A stretch of DNA of 64,000 nucleotides. It comes from Methylobacterium nodulans ORS 2060. Its GTDB lineage: Bacteria > Pseudomonadota > Alphaproteobacteria > Rhizobiales > Beijerinckiaceae. Positions 47,221-57,766 of this stretch are shown here, piece after piece. Each line of letters opens with the position of its first letter. Position 1 is the stretch's first letter. The stretch covers positions 5,602,001 through 5,666,000 of the forward strand of contig NC_011894.1 of assembly GCF_000022085.1 (NCBI RefSeq), read 5' to 3'. The translations under genes and the position numbers were made by a program. The notes under the pieces were generated by a model that saw only the letters and a list, made by a program, of their open reading frames with translations, had not been told where the DNA came from and searched no databases.

Positions 47221-50200
47221 CTAGCCCGGCGGCGCCCCTCCGGCCCGCCGCGCCTCCGGCCCGGGCTCCGGCGGGGGAAGGGGCCGCTCGGGCACCGCGC
47301 TCTCCGGATAGCGGGCCCGGTAGGCGCGCAGGAAGGCCGTGAGGGTGTCGGCGCTGATCGCCTTGCCGGCGAGGTCGCGGAACGCCGCCGTGCGGGTGGC
47401 GTTCGGGGCCGAGAGAAGCGCGAAGCTGCGGGCGTCCGGGCTCTCGGCCATCTTGGGGGTGAACTTCGCCCGCAACCGGTCGAGGCTCAGGGTCTCGTCC
47501 GCGAGCGCATAGGCGATGGCGGCCCGCATCACGTCCGCCCGCTCCGCGTCGCTCAGCGGCCCGGGCTCGCGCCAGCGGGTCCCGACCAGGGCCTCGTGCG
47601 CCTCCCCGGCCTCGCGCCAGCGCCTCGCGCTCCAGACGATGTCGGCCCGCAGCCGCGCCGCATCGGGGCCCTCGACGCCCTCCAGGAGTTCGAGGGCGAG
47701 GTCGGTGCGCGAGAGATCCGACAGGGCGCGGGCTTCGAGCAGCGTGCGCGCCTCGCGGATCCGCTCGGGCAGTTCGGGCAGCCGGGTCGCCTGCAGCACC
47801 TGGAGCGCCTGGAGCGGCCGATCGTCCATCAGGCGGATGCTGGCGAGGCGCGCCGCCACGCTCGCCCGGGCCGCGCCGGTGAGCCGCTTGTCGACCTGAT
47901 GCTGGAGCAGGTCGGCGGCGGCGTCGAGAAGGTCGAGGGCGACCAGCCGGTCGGCGAGGCCCCGCACGATCTCGTCGCCCTGGCGGCCGAGCGGCGTGAA
48001 CTCCTTGAAGTCGAAATAGAGGGCGAGCGCCTCGACGCGCCCGAGGCTCGCGCCCTTGTCGGTGAGGAAGAGGTCGGCGAAGAGCGCGACGGTGTCCTGG
48101 TGCAGCCCCCGCGTCGCCGCATGTTCGGGGAAGAGCCGGTTGGCCTTGCGCGCCGTGGCGAAGGCGTCGCGCCAGCGCCCCGCCTCCGCATAGGCGCGGC
48201 TCAGGCGCGCCAGGGTCTCGGCCTCGACGTCGCCGCCGTGCCAGCTCAGCGCGAGCCGCTCCAGCCGCGCGAGGATCTCCTCGCGCGGGACCGTCCCGGC
48301 CCTGCGCGCGAGATCGATCAGATGCAGGGCCGCCTCGGCGGCGACCGGGGCCTCGGCCTCCGCGCCGAGGCGCTGGTACTCGCGCCGGGCCAGGGCCTCC
48401 TGGCCGAGCTGCTCGGTCAATCGGTTGCGCAGCAGCGCCACCTGATCGCGGGTGAGGCCTGAGTCGGTGATCGCCGCGGCGGCGGTGATCGCCTTCTGGG
48501 CGAGGGTGAGGTCGCGGGCATCGAGGGCAAGCCCCGCGAGCGTCAGCAGGACCGGGAGCCGGAGATCCTCCGGATAAGCCTCGACGACCGGCAGGGCGGC
48601 CTTGAGGGCGGCGAGCGCCGCCGGACCGGCGAGGCGGCCCCGGCGGGCATCCGCCACGGCGCGCCAGAGCCGCGCCTCCGGATCCTGGCCGAGCTTGGTG
48701 TCGCCGCCGAGGATCTCCGCCGCCTGCGCGTCGCGCCGCAGGCGCAGGGCTGCGATCGCCGAGAGGATCCGGGTCGCCCGATCGGCGGCGATGACGGCGT
48801 CCTCCTTGGCCGCGAAGGCCAGCACCGTGGCGGCCTCCGCGTCGAAGCCGTTCGCCAGGAGCACGCGGGCGAGGTCGATGCGCGCGGGCGAGCGGCCGGC
48901 CCTGTCGGCCGTCGCAACGGCCTGCTGCGCGGCCCGGATGCGGCTCAGCACGTCGCCGCGGCGATCCGCCCGCCAGCGCTCGGGCTGGACGACGAGCCCG
49001 TCGGGAGAGACCGGGGGGCCGGCATCCATCGCCTCCGCCACCGCGGGGCTCACCGCGAGGCCGCCCGGGCGGGTGATGGCGACCTCGGCGAGGCCGGGGC
49101 GCACCACGAGGTCGTCGGCGAGCGCCAGCACCGCGACGCCCTGGCGGCTCGCGAGCAGCTCGAAATCGACGAAGCGCCCACGCTTCGGCACGCCCGCGAG
49201 GTCCGGCCCCTGGGCCGTCACCACGGCGATCCGCTCGCCGTTGCGCTCCAGCCAGAACACGGATCCGGCCCGCGCCAGCGGGACCGAGATTGCGGGCCGG
49301 CCGGCCCCATCGGCCGCGCGCTGCGGCGCCAGAAGGTCGCCCGGCGGGAGGCTGCCGTCGCCGAGGACGAGGGTCCAACCCTGACCATCGCCGGGCGAGA
49401 GCTGGGCGATCGTGCCGCCCGCAAGGACGAAGCGCAGCACGGCGTATTGCCCTTCGGCCCGCGGCGCCTCGGCGAGCCGGACGGGCGAATCGGGCGCGAG
49501 CGCCGCCGGATCGAGCCGCACCGGCGCGGGCGTCTCGAAGACCAGGGTCGCGATGCCGCCGCGCTCGAACAACGCTGCGGCGGGGCGCGCCGCGAACGGG
49601 AAGGTGATCCGGACGGTCTCGCCGAGGCGGGCGACCCGCGCCTCGACGGGGCCGGAGGGGGGGACCTCGGATCCGGCCCGCCGGCCCGGCCCGGCCGGCT
49701 CCGCCTCGGCGGCGGGCGGATCGGCCTCCGGCGCCTCGCTCCTGCCGGCCTTCGGCGGCTCACCCGCCGCGGGCTTCGGTGCCGGGGCGGGCGGGGCCTC
49801 CGCCGCTGCCGAGCGCTCCGGCTTGCGGGTGAAGTCGATGGTGTAGCCGTCGTCGTCCCGGTAGCCCTCGGCGTCGTATCCCTCCGCGAGGGTCAGGGCG
49901 AGGCGAGTCTGCGCGGGGGTGCTGTCGGCGGTCAGCGTCTCGACGGCGGGCTTGAGGCGCGCCCTAGCGTCGTTCGGCTGGATGGCATAGGCGCCGTCGA
50001 GGATCAGGCGCAGGCTGCGGCCATTGCGCTCGAACGCCGCCGGCGCGGCGGGCGCCAGGCGCACGGTGAGGCGCGTCAGGGTCGGCAGCTCGGCGGTCTC
50101 GAGGCGCAGCGGCAGCGGCGGCCTGGCGCTGCGCTCCGCCTCCCGGCGCAGGCGGGCCTCCGCCTCCTCGGCACGCCGCGCGAGCTCGGCCACCACCTCG

Positions 50201-50610
50201 GGCGGCAAGCCCGGCGGCAGGCCGCTCCAGGTCTCGGGCAGCAGGTCCACGAATACCCGTTCGGCGGCCTCCAGGACATTGACGGTGAAGGGCCGCTGCA
50301 GGGCGAGGCGCAGGCCGCCGCCGTCGGGGTCTCGGCGCGCCTGGGCGACATAGGCGGGCATCTCCACGGCGAGCCGCTCGCGTGCGCCTCTGGCCGGCTC
50401 CCGGAAGCTGATCACGAGGATGCTGCCGGCGGCCTTGGCCGTCACCTTGACGCTCTGGTCGAAGGTGAGGGCGATGCGGCCGAAATTGCGCTGCTCGGAC
50501 CCCGTGATGGAGACGAGCTTCGCCGCCGCCGCCCCGGCCGTGCCGAGGAGCAGCGCCGCGAGCGCGATGAGGAGCATCGCTCCGCACCGGCCTGTGCCCG
50601 TCCGACCCAT
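47221..50610 (-). CDS. Large periplasmic helical-repeat protein next to flagellar genes
   Basis: 1129 residues. A signal peptide at 1-30 (MLLIALAALLLGTAGAAAA) is followed by beta-rich AMIN-like segments (RNFGRIALTFDQSVKVTAKA; ERLAVEMPAYVAQARR; LTRLTVRLAPAAPAAFERNG), an Ala/Pro-rich linker at about 265-335, and from about 560 a long array of TPR-like helix pairs (LARVLLANGFDAEAATVLAF; LARLSRAYAEAGRWRDAFAT; QALQVLQATRLPELPERIRE). The end is Pro/Gly-rich. A CtrA-like site lies 46-60 bases upstream of its start. Its place beside fliP and the CtrA site suggest a motility or envelope role. I do not recognise a named family; a MotC-like role is only a guess. Confidence 0.75.
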   Translation of the reverse strand: MGRTGTGRCGAMLLIALAALLLGTAGAAAAKLVSITGSEQRNFGRIALTFDQSVKVTAKAAGSILVISFREPARGARERLAVEMPAYVAQARRDPDGGGLRLALQRPFTVNVLEAAERVFVDLLPETWSGLPPGLPPEVVAELARRAEEAEARLRREAERSARPPLPLRLETAELPTLTRLTVRLAPAAPAAFERNGRSLRLILDGAYAIQPNDARARLKPAVETLTADSTPAQTRLALTLAEGYDAEGYRDDDGYTIDFTRKPERSAAAEAPPAPAPKPAAGEPPKAGRSEAPEADPPAAEAEPAGPGRRAGSEVPPSGPVEARVARLGETVRITFPFAARPAAALFERGGIATLVFETPAPVRLDPAALAPDSPVRLAEAPRAEGQYAVLRFVLAGGTIAQLSPGDGQGWTLVLGDGSLPPGDLLAPQRAADGAGRPAISVPLARAGSVFWLERNGERIAVVTAQGPDLAGVPKRGRFVDFELLASRQGVAVLALADDLVVRPGLAEVAITRPGGLAVSPAVAEAMDAGPPVSPDGLVVQPERWRADRRGDVLSRIRAAQQAVATADRAGRSPARIDLARVLLANGFDAEAATVLAFAAKEDAVIAADRATRILSAIAALRLRRDAQAAEILGGDTKLGQDPEARLWRAVADARRGRLAGPAALAALKAALPVVEAYPEDLRLPVLLTLAGLALDARDLTLAQKAITAAAAITDSGLTRDQVALLRNRLTEQLGQEALARREYQRLGAEAEAPVAAEAALHLIDLARRAGTVPREEILARLERLALSWHGGDVEAETLARLSRAYAEAGRWRDAFATARKANRLFPEHAATRGLHQDTVALFADLFLTDKGASLGRVEALALYFDFKEFTPLGRQGDEIVRGLADRLVALDLLDAAADLLQHQVDKRLTGAARASVAARLASIRLMDDRPLQALQVLQATRLPELPERIREARTLLEARALSDLSRTDLALELLEGVEGPDAARLRADIVWSARRWREAGEAHEALVGTRWREPGPLSDAERADVMRAAIAYALADETLSLDRLRAKFTPKMAESPDARSFALLSAPNATRTAAFRDLAGKAISADTLTAFLRAYRARYPESAVPERPLPPPEPGPEARRAGGAPPG

Positions 50611-50655
50611 CCGCCCACCGTTTCCCGACCGGGCCGGCAGCCTCTCACGGCGAGG

Positions 50656-50670
50656 CTAACGCGGGCTTAA
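50656..50670 (-). promoter_or_regulatory. CtrA-like site upstream of the large periplasmic protein
   Basis: On the minus strand TTAA-GCCCGCG-TTAGC, one mismatch from TTAA-N7-TTAAC, with the correct 7-base spacer. It lies 46 bases upstream of the start at 50610. Confidence 0.45.
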
Positions 50671-50707
50671 GCATGAGCTCACCACCGGCGTTGCCGCCCC
50701 TGGCGGG

Positions 50708-50960
50708 TGATGCGGCTTCCGGTTGATCTGTTCGGAGACAAGAGGGCGCGGGGACCCCCTCTCCCGAGTGGGAGAGGGGCAGGGGTGAGGGCCCAGGTGG
50801 TTCAGCAAGTATCCTGAACCGTGCCGCTGCCACCACCACGGCTTCAGGATTATTGCGGATCCGTCCGGGACCCTCACCCCTACCCCTCTCCCGCACGGGA
50901 GAGGGGATCCCGCGGTTCCCGCGCCCTCTTGTCTCCGAACAGATCAACCGGAAACCGGAT
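50708..50960. repeat. Dispersed palindromic repeat, family 3, copy C (full length)
   Basis: Outer arms TGATGCGGCTTCCGGTTGAT and CTGTTCGGAGACAAGAGGGC at the left pair with GCGCCCTCTTGTCTCCGAAC and AGATCAACCGGAAACCGGAT at the right. Inner arms hold CTCTCCCGAGTGGGAGAG and CTCTCCCGCACGGGAGAG hairpins plus AGGGGTGAGGG/CCCTCACCCCT. It lies upstream of the large periplasmic protein and downstream of ppx. Confidence 0.9.
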
Positions 50961-50990
50961 TAAACCGGCTGACTGAGTGCTCCCTCTTGT

Positions 50991-51049
50991 GGCAACGGCC
51001 CCGGCCCTCATGCTGAGGAGCGGGGCGGCTGCCACGCAGGTCAGGTGCG
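50991..51049. repeat. Fragment of palindromic repeat family 1
   Basis: GGCAACGGCC then CCGGCCCTCATGCTGAGGAG and CGGGGCGGCTGCCACGCAGG: the left-arm core runs straight into the right arm, with the central part missing. It lies just after the family 3 copy, between ppx and the periplasmic protein gene. The rest of 50611-51090 contains no gene. Confidence 0.6.
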
Positions 51050-51090
51050 ATTTGGACGGGAACCGTCCGCGGCGGGCCGGCCCGCCGGGC

Positions 51091-52635
51091 TCAGCCCACC
51101 GCGATGCGCGCCTCGACGCCGAGCAGACGGGCCAGGCCGCGCAGGCGGTTGGCGACGCGGTCGCTCGCCAGCGCCCGCAGATCCTCCGGCAGATGAAGCA
51201 CCAGGGCCCCATCCCGCAGAAGCAGCGGCGTGCGTGGGAGAACGCCCTCCATGGCGACCGAGATCGGGAAGGCCACCCGCAGAGTCGCCCCGAGCAGACG
51301 CGCGAGCTCGAACAGGCGACCGCCCGCGAGCTGGCGCAGGGTCGGGCTCGCCTTCTCGGGCGCCACGCCCTCGTGGCGGAAGAACACCGCCACGGCGAGA
51401 TAGGCCCGGCCCGGATGATCGATGCCCACGAAGGCACCGTGGGCGATCAGATTCAGGCTCTGCTCGCCGCGGTAATCCGGATGCGTGCGCCAGCCGATAT
51501 CGGCGAGCAGGCAGGCCGCGTGGCGCAGGCGCCGCTCGTCGGCGGTCTCCGGCATGTTGTCGAGGCTCGCCATGAAGGCGTCCGTCCAGGCCTGGAGCTC
51601 GGGGCCGTGGCCGGGGCTGCGTGCGCGCAGCCAGTTGAGTTCCGCAGCCGCGACGAGGAGCGGATCCTCGCTGCGGCTTGCCGGGTCGAGGAGTTCGTAG
51701 AGCAGTCCCTCGCGCACTCCCGTCGCCGAGACGGCGATCTCCCGCGGGCGCCCGCTGCGGATGATCTCCTCCAGCACCACCGCCCCGTAGGCGAGGAGAG
51801 GACGGCGCGCCTCCGACACACTCTCGACGGCGGCGAGCGTCGCCGCATCGACCCGCTCCACCACCTCCAAAAAGGTCAGCTCGTCGGCCGGATCGATGGT
51901 GTAGCCGTGCATCACGCGCATCGGGTAGCCGCGCGCCGCCTGATGCAGGCGCGCGAGCGCCCGCCAGGTGCCGCCCACCGCGTAGAAGGTGCGCCCGCGC
52001 AGGGTCTCGAGCTGCGGCGCCGCCTTCTTGAGGGTCTCGGCGGCGATCTTCCGCGCCTTCTTGAGCGAGCCGCCGCTGAGATCCTGGAGCGCGAGCCCGC
52101 CGAGCGGCGTCGTGACGCCCCGCCCGACCGCGGCGCCGCGCACGTCGACGAGTTCGAGGGAGCCGCCGCCGAGATCGCCCACCACGCCGTCGGGGGCGTA
52201 GAAGCCCGAGATCACCCCGTAGGCCGAAAGTTCCGCCTCGCGCCGGCCCGACAGGAGCTCGACCGGCTGGCCCCAGGCCGCCTCGGCGGCCCGCAGGAAA
52301 TCCGGGCCGTTCTCGGCATCGCGGGCCGCCGCGGTGGCGAGCACGAAGGTGCGCCCGACCTGGATGGTGCGGCAGAGCTCCCGGAAGCGCGCGAGCGCCT
52401 GGAGCGCGCGCCGGACCCCCTCCTCGTGCAGGCGCCCCGTCGTCAGGACGTTGCGGCCGAGCCCGCACAGAAGCTTCTCGTTGTAGAGAGGCGTCGGCGC
52501 CCGCGAGAGGCCCGAATAGGCCACGAGCCGCACCGAGTTCGAGCCGATATCGACGATCGCGATCGGCTCACCCGGGACGACCTGGGCGAGGGCCTCGCGC
52601 GGCATGCGGGCGGGGGAAGACGAGTCCAGGTCCAT
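51091..52635 (-). CDS. ppx: Exopolyphosphatase (Ppx/GppA family)
   Basis: 514 residues, ASKHA ATPase fold. Releases phosphate from polyphosphate ends or hydrolyses pppGpp. The phosphate-1 motif is AIVDIGSNSVRLVAY, then LATAAARDAENG, the phosphate-2 motif GVVGDLGGGSLELV, and the C-terminal HD-like helical domain with LADIGWRTHPDYRGEQSLNL. The ATG at 52635 starts MDLDSSSPARMPRE. It lies 100 bases after ppk on the same strand, the common ppk-ppx pairing, so the pair sets the polyphosphate level. Confidence 0.93.
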   Translation of the reverse strand: MDLDSSSPARMPREALAQVVPGEPIAIVDIGSNSVRLVAYSGLSRAPTPLYNEKLLCGLGRNVLTTGRLHEEGVRRALQALARFRELCRTIQVGRTFVLATAAARDAENGPDFLRAAEAAWGQPVELLSGRREAELSAYGVISGFYAPDGVVGDLGGGSLELVDVRGAAVGRGVTTPLGGLALQDLSGGSLKKARKIAAETLKKAAPQLETLRGRTFYAVGGTWRALARLHQAARGYPMRVMHGYTIDPADELTFLEVVERVDAATLAAVESVSEARRPLLAYGAVVLEEIIRSGRPREIAVSATGVREGLLYELLDPASRSEDPLLVAAAELNWLRARSPGHGPELQAWTDAFMASLDNMPETADERRLRHAACLLADIGWRTHPDYRGEQSLNLIAHGAFVGIDHPGRAYLAVAVFFRHEGVAPEKASPTLRQLAGGRLFELARLLGATLRVAFPISVAMEGVLPRTPLLLRDGALVLHLPEDLRALASDRVANRLRGLARLLGVEARIAVG

Positions 52636-52735
52636 CGGGATCCTCGCGACGGCACCCCGGCGAGCGGGACGCGATGGGACGCGGCCTCCCGCGCCCCCCG
52701 AGCGACAGTCCTTATGACCCGAAGGGGCCGCCGTG

Positions 52736-54988
52736 TCAGCCGCGCTGGCCGCGCCGGCTGAGCGCCCGCGGGCTCGACTTCTTCGAAGCCTTGCCCCGCC
52801 CGGACAGGCTCGGGTTGGTCATGAAATACTTGTGCGCGTTGAAGGGTTCCTCGCCCTCGGCGGGCTGGATGCGCTCGCTCGCGCCCGAGGCCAGCACCCG
52901 CCAGCTCTGCTGGTTATCCAGAAGATTCGCCAGCATGATCTGGTCGAGCACCTGCTGATGCACGGTGGGGTTGAGGATCGGCAGCAGCGCCTCGACGCGC
53001 CGGTCGAGGTTGCGGCTCATCAGGTCCGCCGAGGAGATGTAGACCTTGGCCCTGGGATTCGGCAGGCCGACGCCGTTGCCGAAGGCGTAGATGCGCCCAT
53101 GCTCCAGGAAGCGCCCGACGATCGACTTGACCCGGATGTTCTCGGACAGGCCCGGGACCCCGGGTCTCAGGCAGCAGATGCCGCGCACCACGCAGTCGAT
53201 CTGCACGCCGGCCTGGCTCGCATCGTAGAGGGCATCGATGATCGGTGCATCGACGAGCGAGTTGCACTTGATCCAGATCGAGGCCGGACGCCCGGCCCTG
53301 GCATGCTCGATCTCCTCCTCGATGTGCTTGAGGAGGCGGGTCTTGAGCGTCAGCGGCGAGACCGCCATGCGCTCGAGCTCGGCCGGCTCGGCATAGCCGG
53401 TGATGAAGTTGAAGATGCGCGAGACGTCGCGGGCGATCACCGGGTCGGCGGTGAAGAAGGACAGGTCGGTGTAGATGCGCGCGGTGATCGGGTGATAGTT
53501 GCCGGTGCCGACATGGCAGTAGGTGACGAGCCGGTCCCCCTCGCGGCGCACCACCATCGACAGCTTGGCGTGGGTCTTGAGCTCGATGAAGCCGAACACC
53601 ACCTGCGCGCCCGCCTTCTCCAGGTTGCGCGCCCAGCGGATATTTGCCTCCTCGTCGAAGCGGGCTTTCAGCTCGACCAGGGCCGTCACCGACTTGCCGG
53701 CCTCCGCCGCCTCGGCCAGAGCCGCCACGATCGGCGAGTTCGAGGAGGTGCGGTAGAGGGTCTGCTTGATCGCCACCACATGCGGATCGCGGGCGGCCTG
53801 GGAGAGGAACTGCACCACCGAATCGAAGGATTCGTAGGGGTGATGGACCACGAAGTCCTTCTGGCGGATGGCCGCGAAGCAGTCGCCGCCGCTCTCGCGG
53901 ATGCGCTCGGGGAAGCGCGGGTTGTAGGGCTTGAACTTCAGGTCCGGCCGGTCGATCGAGACGATCTGGGACAATTCGTTGAGCGCCAGCATGCCCTCGA
54001 CGAGGAAGACCGCGTCGGTGGGCATCTCCAGCTCGTCGGCCACGAAGGTGCGCAGGTCCTCCGGCATGCCGGCCTCGACCTCGAGGCGGATGACGACGCC
54101 GCGGCGGCGCTGCTTCAGCGCCGTCTCGAAGTGGCGGACGAGATCCTCGGCCTCCTCCTCGATCTCGAGATCCGAATCGCGCACGACCCGGAAGCCGCCC
54201 TGGCCCTTCACGAGGTAGCCGGGGAAGAGGCGGCTCGTGAACAGCACGATCACCTGCTCGATGGCGATGAAGCGGGCGGCGCCGGTTCCGGTCGGGTCGG
54301 GCAGGCGCACGAAGCGCTCAACCACGGCGGGCAGGCGGATCAGCGCACGCAGCACCCGTCCGTCCCGGGGCCGCACCAGCATCAGCGCGAGGGTCGAGCC
54401 GAGATTCGGGATGAACGGGAAGGGATGGGCCGGATCGATGGCGAGCGGCGTGAGGACCGGGAGGATGTGCTGGAGGAAGTAGTCCTCGAGCCAGGCCGCC
54501 TCCTCGGCCGAGAGGCCCATCGCCTCCACGAGCTCGATGCCGTGGCGATGCAGGTCCGCCCGCAATTCGCGCCAGCGGCGCTGCTGGTCGCGGGCGAGTT
54601 CCGACACCTCCGCGTCGATGCGGGCGAGCTGCTCGGTCGGTGTCAGGCCGTCCTGCGACGGGGTGGCGATGCCGGCGCGGACCTGATCGTGCAGGCCCGC
54701 GACGCGGACCATGAAGAACTCGTCGAGATTGTTGGCCGAGATCGAGAGGAAGCGGAGCTGCTCCAGCAGCGGATGCCCGGTATTGGAGGCCTCCTCCAGC
54801 ACCCGCCGGTTGAACTGCAGCCAGGACAGCTCGCGGTTGACGAAGCGGCTCGGCTCCCGGCGCAGGGCCCGTCCCGCCGCGACGGCCTCCCCGACCGCAG
54901 CCGCCACGGGAGCCGGCGCCTCGGGCAGCAGCGCGAGATCGTCGGGAACCTCGATGGCCTTGGGATCGGCTGCGGCGGGTTCGGTCAC
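52736..54988 (-). CDS. ppk: Polyphosphate kinase 1
   Basis: 750 residues; makes polyphosphate from ATP. GTG start with AGGAGGT five bases upstream. The N domain begins [20 protein letters not shown], and the central part has [16 protein letters not shown]. The catalytic phospholipase-D-like domains contain [15 protein letters not shown], the autophosphorylated histidine in [11 protein letters not shown] (about residue 472), [11 protein letters not shown] and the second histidine in [11 protein letters not shown]. All key segments are intact. The C-terminus is basic and Ser/Lys-rich ([20 protein letters not shown]). Confidence 0.98.
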   Translation of the reverse strand: MTEPAAADPKAIEVPDDLALLPEAPAPVAAAVGEAVAAGRALRREPSRFVNRELSWLQFNRRVLEEASNTGHPLLEQLRFLSISANNLDEFFMVRVAGLHDQVRAGIATPSQDGLTPTEQLARIDAEVSELARDQQRRWRELRADLHRHGIELVEAMGLSAEEAAWLEDYFLQHILPVLTPLAIDPAHPFPFIPNLGSTLALMLVRPRDGRVLRALIRLPAVVERFVRLPDPTGTGAARFIAIEQVIVLFTSRLFPGYLVKGQGGFRVVRDSDLEIEEEAEDLVRHFETALKQRRRGVVIRLEVEAGMPEDLRTFVADELEMPTDAVFLVEGMLALNELSQIVSIDRPDLKFKPYNPRFPERIRESGGDCFAAIRQKDFVVHHPYESFDSVVQFLSQAARDPHVVAIKQTLYRTSSNSPIVAALAEAAEAGKSVTALVELKARFDEEANIRWARNLEKAGAQVVFGFIELKTHAKLSMVVRREGDRLVTYCHVGTGNYHPITARIYTDLSFFTADPVIARDVSRIFNFITGYAEPAELERMAVSPLTLKTRLLKHIEEEIEHARAGRPASIWIKCNSLVDAPIIDALYDASQAGVQIDCVVRGICCLRPGVPGLSENIRVKSIVGRFLEHGRIYAFGNGVGLPNPRAKVYISSADLMSRNLDRRVEALLPILNPTVHQQVLDQIMLANLLDNQQSWRVLASGASERIQPAEGEEPFNAHKYFMTNPSLSGRGKASKKSSPRALSRRGQRG

Positions 54989-55104
54989 GGTGGAACCTCC
55001 TGTGAAGCCTGTCTCGCGGAAGCGCCCCTAGCGCGTGGCAGGTCAGTTTGACATTCCGATGAAGCGGACGGGATCCCCCCGGCCGATCCTTGTGCTGCGG
55101 GTCC

Positions 55105-55806
55105 TCACGGCCCCCCCTCCCCCGCGGAATCGTCGAGCGACGCCAGGGTCGCGAGGGCGAGCGGCCGGGTGATGCGCCGGCCGCGGGCAAGCCCCTCCCG
55201 GTCCAGGGCCGCCACCACGTCGCGGGCGCGGCCGAGCGAGCGGTCGATGCGCAGCGCCAGGGCATCGACCACGCTCGTGTCCACCACGAGCTGGCGGTCG
55301 ACGAAGAGCTTGACCAGCACCGCCCGCAGCAGGGCCTCGTCCGGTGGGGCGATCGCGACCGTGGGCGCAAGGCGCAGCCGCGAGCGCAGGTCGGGCGTGG
55401 CGATGCCCCAGCCCTCGACCGCCCCCGCCCCGGTGATGACGAGGCTCGTGCCCCGCTCGCGGGCGAGGTTCAGCAGGTGGAACAGGGCGGCCTCGTCGCG
55501 GCCGCTGCGCCGGTCGGCATCCTCGATCACGAGGGCCGGATGTTCGGCGAGCTGCGGCACGGCCGCGCCCGTGACCTCGGCGATGCCGACCGTGCGGGCG
55601 CCCGATTGCGCCGCCCAGACCGCCGCGAGGTGGCTCTTGCCGCTGCCGGAGGGGCCGGTGAGGACCAGAACCGGGTCGGGCCAGTGGGGCCAGGACTCGA
55701 TGCGGGCATAGGCCGCCTCGTTGCTCGGGCCGACCAAAAAATCCTCGGGGCCGAAGCGCGGGTCGAGGGGCAGGTCGAGGGTGAGCTGGCGCGGGAGGTC
55801 CGGCAT
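55105..55806 (-). CDS. hda: DnaA-like regulator Hda/HdaA
   Basis: 233 residues, AAA+ protein related to DnaA domain III but lacking its DNA-binding domain. It begins RQLTLDLPLDPRFGPEDFLV; QLTLDL is the expected N-terminal sliding-clamp-binding motif. The Walker A is GPSGSGKSHLAAVWA, the Walker B-like segment is HPALVIEDADRR, and sensor and arginine regions lie in RSRLRLAPTVAIAPPD. With the beta clamp it stimulates ATP hydrolysis by DnaA after initiation. The ATG overlaps the stop of the upstream permease gene by one base. Confidence 0.92.
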   Translation of the reverse strand: MPDLPRQLTLDLPLDPRFGPEDFLVGPSNEAAYARIESWPHWPDPVLVLTGPSGSGKSHLAAVWAAQSGARTVGIAEVTGAAVPQLAEHPALVIEDADRRSGRDEAALFHLLNLARERGTSLVITGAGAVEGWGIATPDLRSRLRLAPTVAIAPPDEALLRAVLVKLFVDRQLVVDTSVVDALALRIDRSLGRARDVVAALDREGLARGRRITRPLALATLASLDDSAGEGGP

Positions 55807-56933
55807 CAGGCGCGGCCCCGCGTGTCGAGATCGGCCACCGGCAGCGGTGTCGGCGCCGGCGCGGCCAGGGGCGGCGCGCCGGTGCGGTAGAGTGTGCTCT
55901 CGAGATAGCGGCGCACGCCGAAGCGCGCGATGACGCCGAGCGCCGCCGCGATCGGCACCGCCAGCAGCAGGCCGAGAAAGCCGAAGAGCGAGCCGAAGGC
56001 GAGGAGCGCGAACATCAGCCAGACCGGATGCAGCCGCACGGCGTCGCCCACGAGCTTGGGCTGAAGCACGTTGCCCTCCAGGAACTGCCCGACGAGGAAC
56101 ACCCCGAGGGTCGCCAGGATCCAGGTCCAGTCCGGCCAGAACTGCACCACCGCGACGCCGGCGGAGAGCAGGAACCCGGTGAGCGAGCCGACATAGGGAA
56201 TGAAGGTGAGGAACCCGGCCATCATGCCGATCAGCACCCCGAAATTCAGCCCGATCAGCCACAGGCCGACCGCATAGAAGGTGCCGAGCAGCAGGCAGAC
56301 CAGGCTCTGGCCGCGGATGAAGCTGGTGATCGCCGCGTCGATGTCGCGGGCGAGCATCCGGACCGTGTCGCGGTGGCGGGGCGGCACCCAACCGTCGAGG
56401 GTCGCGATCATCCGGTCCCAGTCGACGAGGAGGTAGAAGGCGACGACGGGCGTGACGACGAGGAGCGACAGGATGCCGACGATCGCCTGGCTCCCCGACC
56501 ACAGGGAGCCGACGAGATTGACGATCCAGCTCCCGGCCTGGCCGACGAGGCGCCCGACGGACGCCTGCAGGTCCTGGAGCGTGCCCGCCCCGCCCGCCCG
56601 CTCCAGCAGCGGGCCGGCATGGTCCGCGATGATCGCCTGGATGCGCGAGACGGTCCCCGGCAGGGTGGCGACGAGCGCCCCGATCTGGCGCGCGGCGAGC
56701 GGCACCGCGATGATGAGCGCGAGCACCAGCAGCAGCACGAAGACGGCCAGGATGGTGAAGGTCGCGGCGAGCCGCCCGATGCCGAGGCGCTCCAGCCGGT
56801 CGGCGATCGGGTCGAGCACGTAGGCGAGCGCCGCGCCCGCCACGAACGGAACCAGCACGTCGCGGAGCTGATAGAGCAGGAAGACCACGACCGCGAGCAG
56901 GGCGAGCACGATCGTGGCGCGGCGCTGGAGCAT
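55806..56933 (-). CDS. AI-2E (PerM/YdiK) family permease
   Basis: 375 residues with about eight membrane segments. The ATG at 56933 ([20 protein letters not shown]) follows GGAGGGG. A family hallmark is [25 protein letters not shown] [20 protein letters not shown] and [17 protein letters not shown], then [20 protein letters not shown]. The frame is open far upstream but that part covers the phosphatidyltransferase gene antisense region and is rejected. It is coupled to hda. The substrate of these permeases is generally unknown. Confidence 0.88.
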   Translation of the reverse strand: MLQRRATIVLALLAVVVFLLYQLRDVLVPFVAGAALAYVLDPIADRLERLGIGRLAATFTILAVFVLLLVLALIIAVPLAARQIGALVATLPGTVSRIQAIIADHAGPLLERAGGAGTLQDLQASVGRLVGQAGSWIVNLVGSLWSGSQAIVGILSLLVVTPVVAFYLLVDWDRMIATLDGWVPPRHRDTVRMLARDIDAAITSFIRGQSLVCLLLGTFYAVGLWLIGLNFGVLIGMMAGFLTFIPYVGSLTGFLLSAGVAVVQFWPDWTWILATLGVFLVGQFLEGNVLQPKLVGDAVRLHPVWLMFALLAFGSLFGFLGLLLAVPIAAALGVIARFGVRRYLESTLYRTGAPPLAAPAPTPLPVADLDTRGRA

Positions 56934-57019
56934 CCCTGACCCCTCCGACGGCGACCCCGCGCCTTGAGCGGCAGATAGGGATCCGGCTGCACAAGGGTCA
57001 AGCAACCGCCGCGCGTGGC

Positions 57020-57562
57020 TCACCGCGCGCCCTCTCCCGCCATGTGGCGCATCCAGAGACCACCGTAGACCGCCGCCGAGAGGGCGGCGAGGCCCGCCAC
57101 GAGCGCGGCCGCGAGGGTCTCGGCCGGGTGCGGGGCGATGCCGAAGGCCCGCAGGCCGAGCACGCCGCCCGCGAAGGCGAGCTGGGCCGCGGTATTGAGC
57201 TTGCCGATCAGGAGCGGGCGGATCGCGACGCGCCTGTCGAGCAGCCAGGAGACCAGGATCGCCGCTACTATCATGACGTCGCGGGAGACCACCACGATGG
57301 CGAGCCAGCCCGGCACCACGCCGGCGATCGACAGGGTCACGAAGATCGACACGAGGAGCGCCTTGTCGGCCAGCGCGTCCAGATAGGCGCCGAGTTCGCT
57401 CTTCATGTCGAAGCGGCGCGCGATCCAGCCGTCCACCGCGTCCGACAGCCCGGCCACCGCGAAACCCGCGAAGGCGAGGCCCCAGGCGCCCTGCCCGATC
57501 ATCGCGATCACGAAGGGGACGAGGACGAGGCGGCCGATGGTGATCAGGTTGGGCAGCGTCAT
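57020..57562 (-). CDS. pgsA: CDP-alcohol phosphatidyltransferase (PgsA-like)
   Basis: 180 residues, several membrane segments. The CDP-alcohol motif is complete: [20 protein letters not shown] followed by LDALADK, that is D-x2-D-G-x2-A-R-x8-G-x3-D-x3-D. It begins [20 protein letters not shown] as PgsA and related cardiolipin-synthase-like enzymes do. It makes an acidic phospholipid precursor from CDP-diacylglycerol, most likely phosphatidylglycerophosphate. It lies just upstream of the AI-2E permease, same strand. Glycerol-phosphate specificity is inferred. Confidence 0.82.
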   Translation of the reverse strand: MTLPNLITIGRLVLVPFVIAMIGQGAWGLAFAGFAVAGLSDAVDGWIARRFDMKSELGAYLDALADKALLVSIFVTLSIAGVVPGWLAIVVVSRDVMIVAAILVSWLLDRRVAIRPLLIGKLNTAAQLAFAGGVLGLRAFGIAPHPAETLAAALVAGLAALSAAVYGGLWMRHMAGEGAR

Positions 57563-57641
57563 GAGCGGAGGGATGGGCGGAGGGCGGGAACCCGGGCGGG
57601 GCCTGTCCGGGCCATCGTGGCAGAAGGCGCGCGCGGTCTCC

Positions 57642-57766
57642 ATACCAACGGCCCAAGATGCTGGCGCATCGGGTCGTTGACCATCTCGAATTTTCGACAC
57701 CAAGCCAAAGGCTTGGCGAAAATCCGAGACCAGAACCAACGGTCACATGAAAATGACCGTTGGTAT
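57642..57766. repeat. Dispersed palindromic repeat, family 2, copy C
   Basis: Perfect terminal inverted repeats ATACCAACGG and CCGTTGGTAT. The interior includes the hairpins GCCAAAGGCTTGGC and GGTCACATGAAAATGACC and the shared core GATGCTGGCGCATCGGG. It lies between the divergent pgsA and purM. The remaining sequence there shows no gene. Confidence 0.88.

Noticed and set aside
52733..55051. 772-codon open frame opposite ppk
   Set aside because: Antisense shadow of a complete polyphosphate kinase; no start signal and no recognisable fold.
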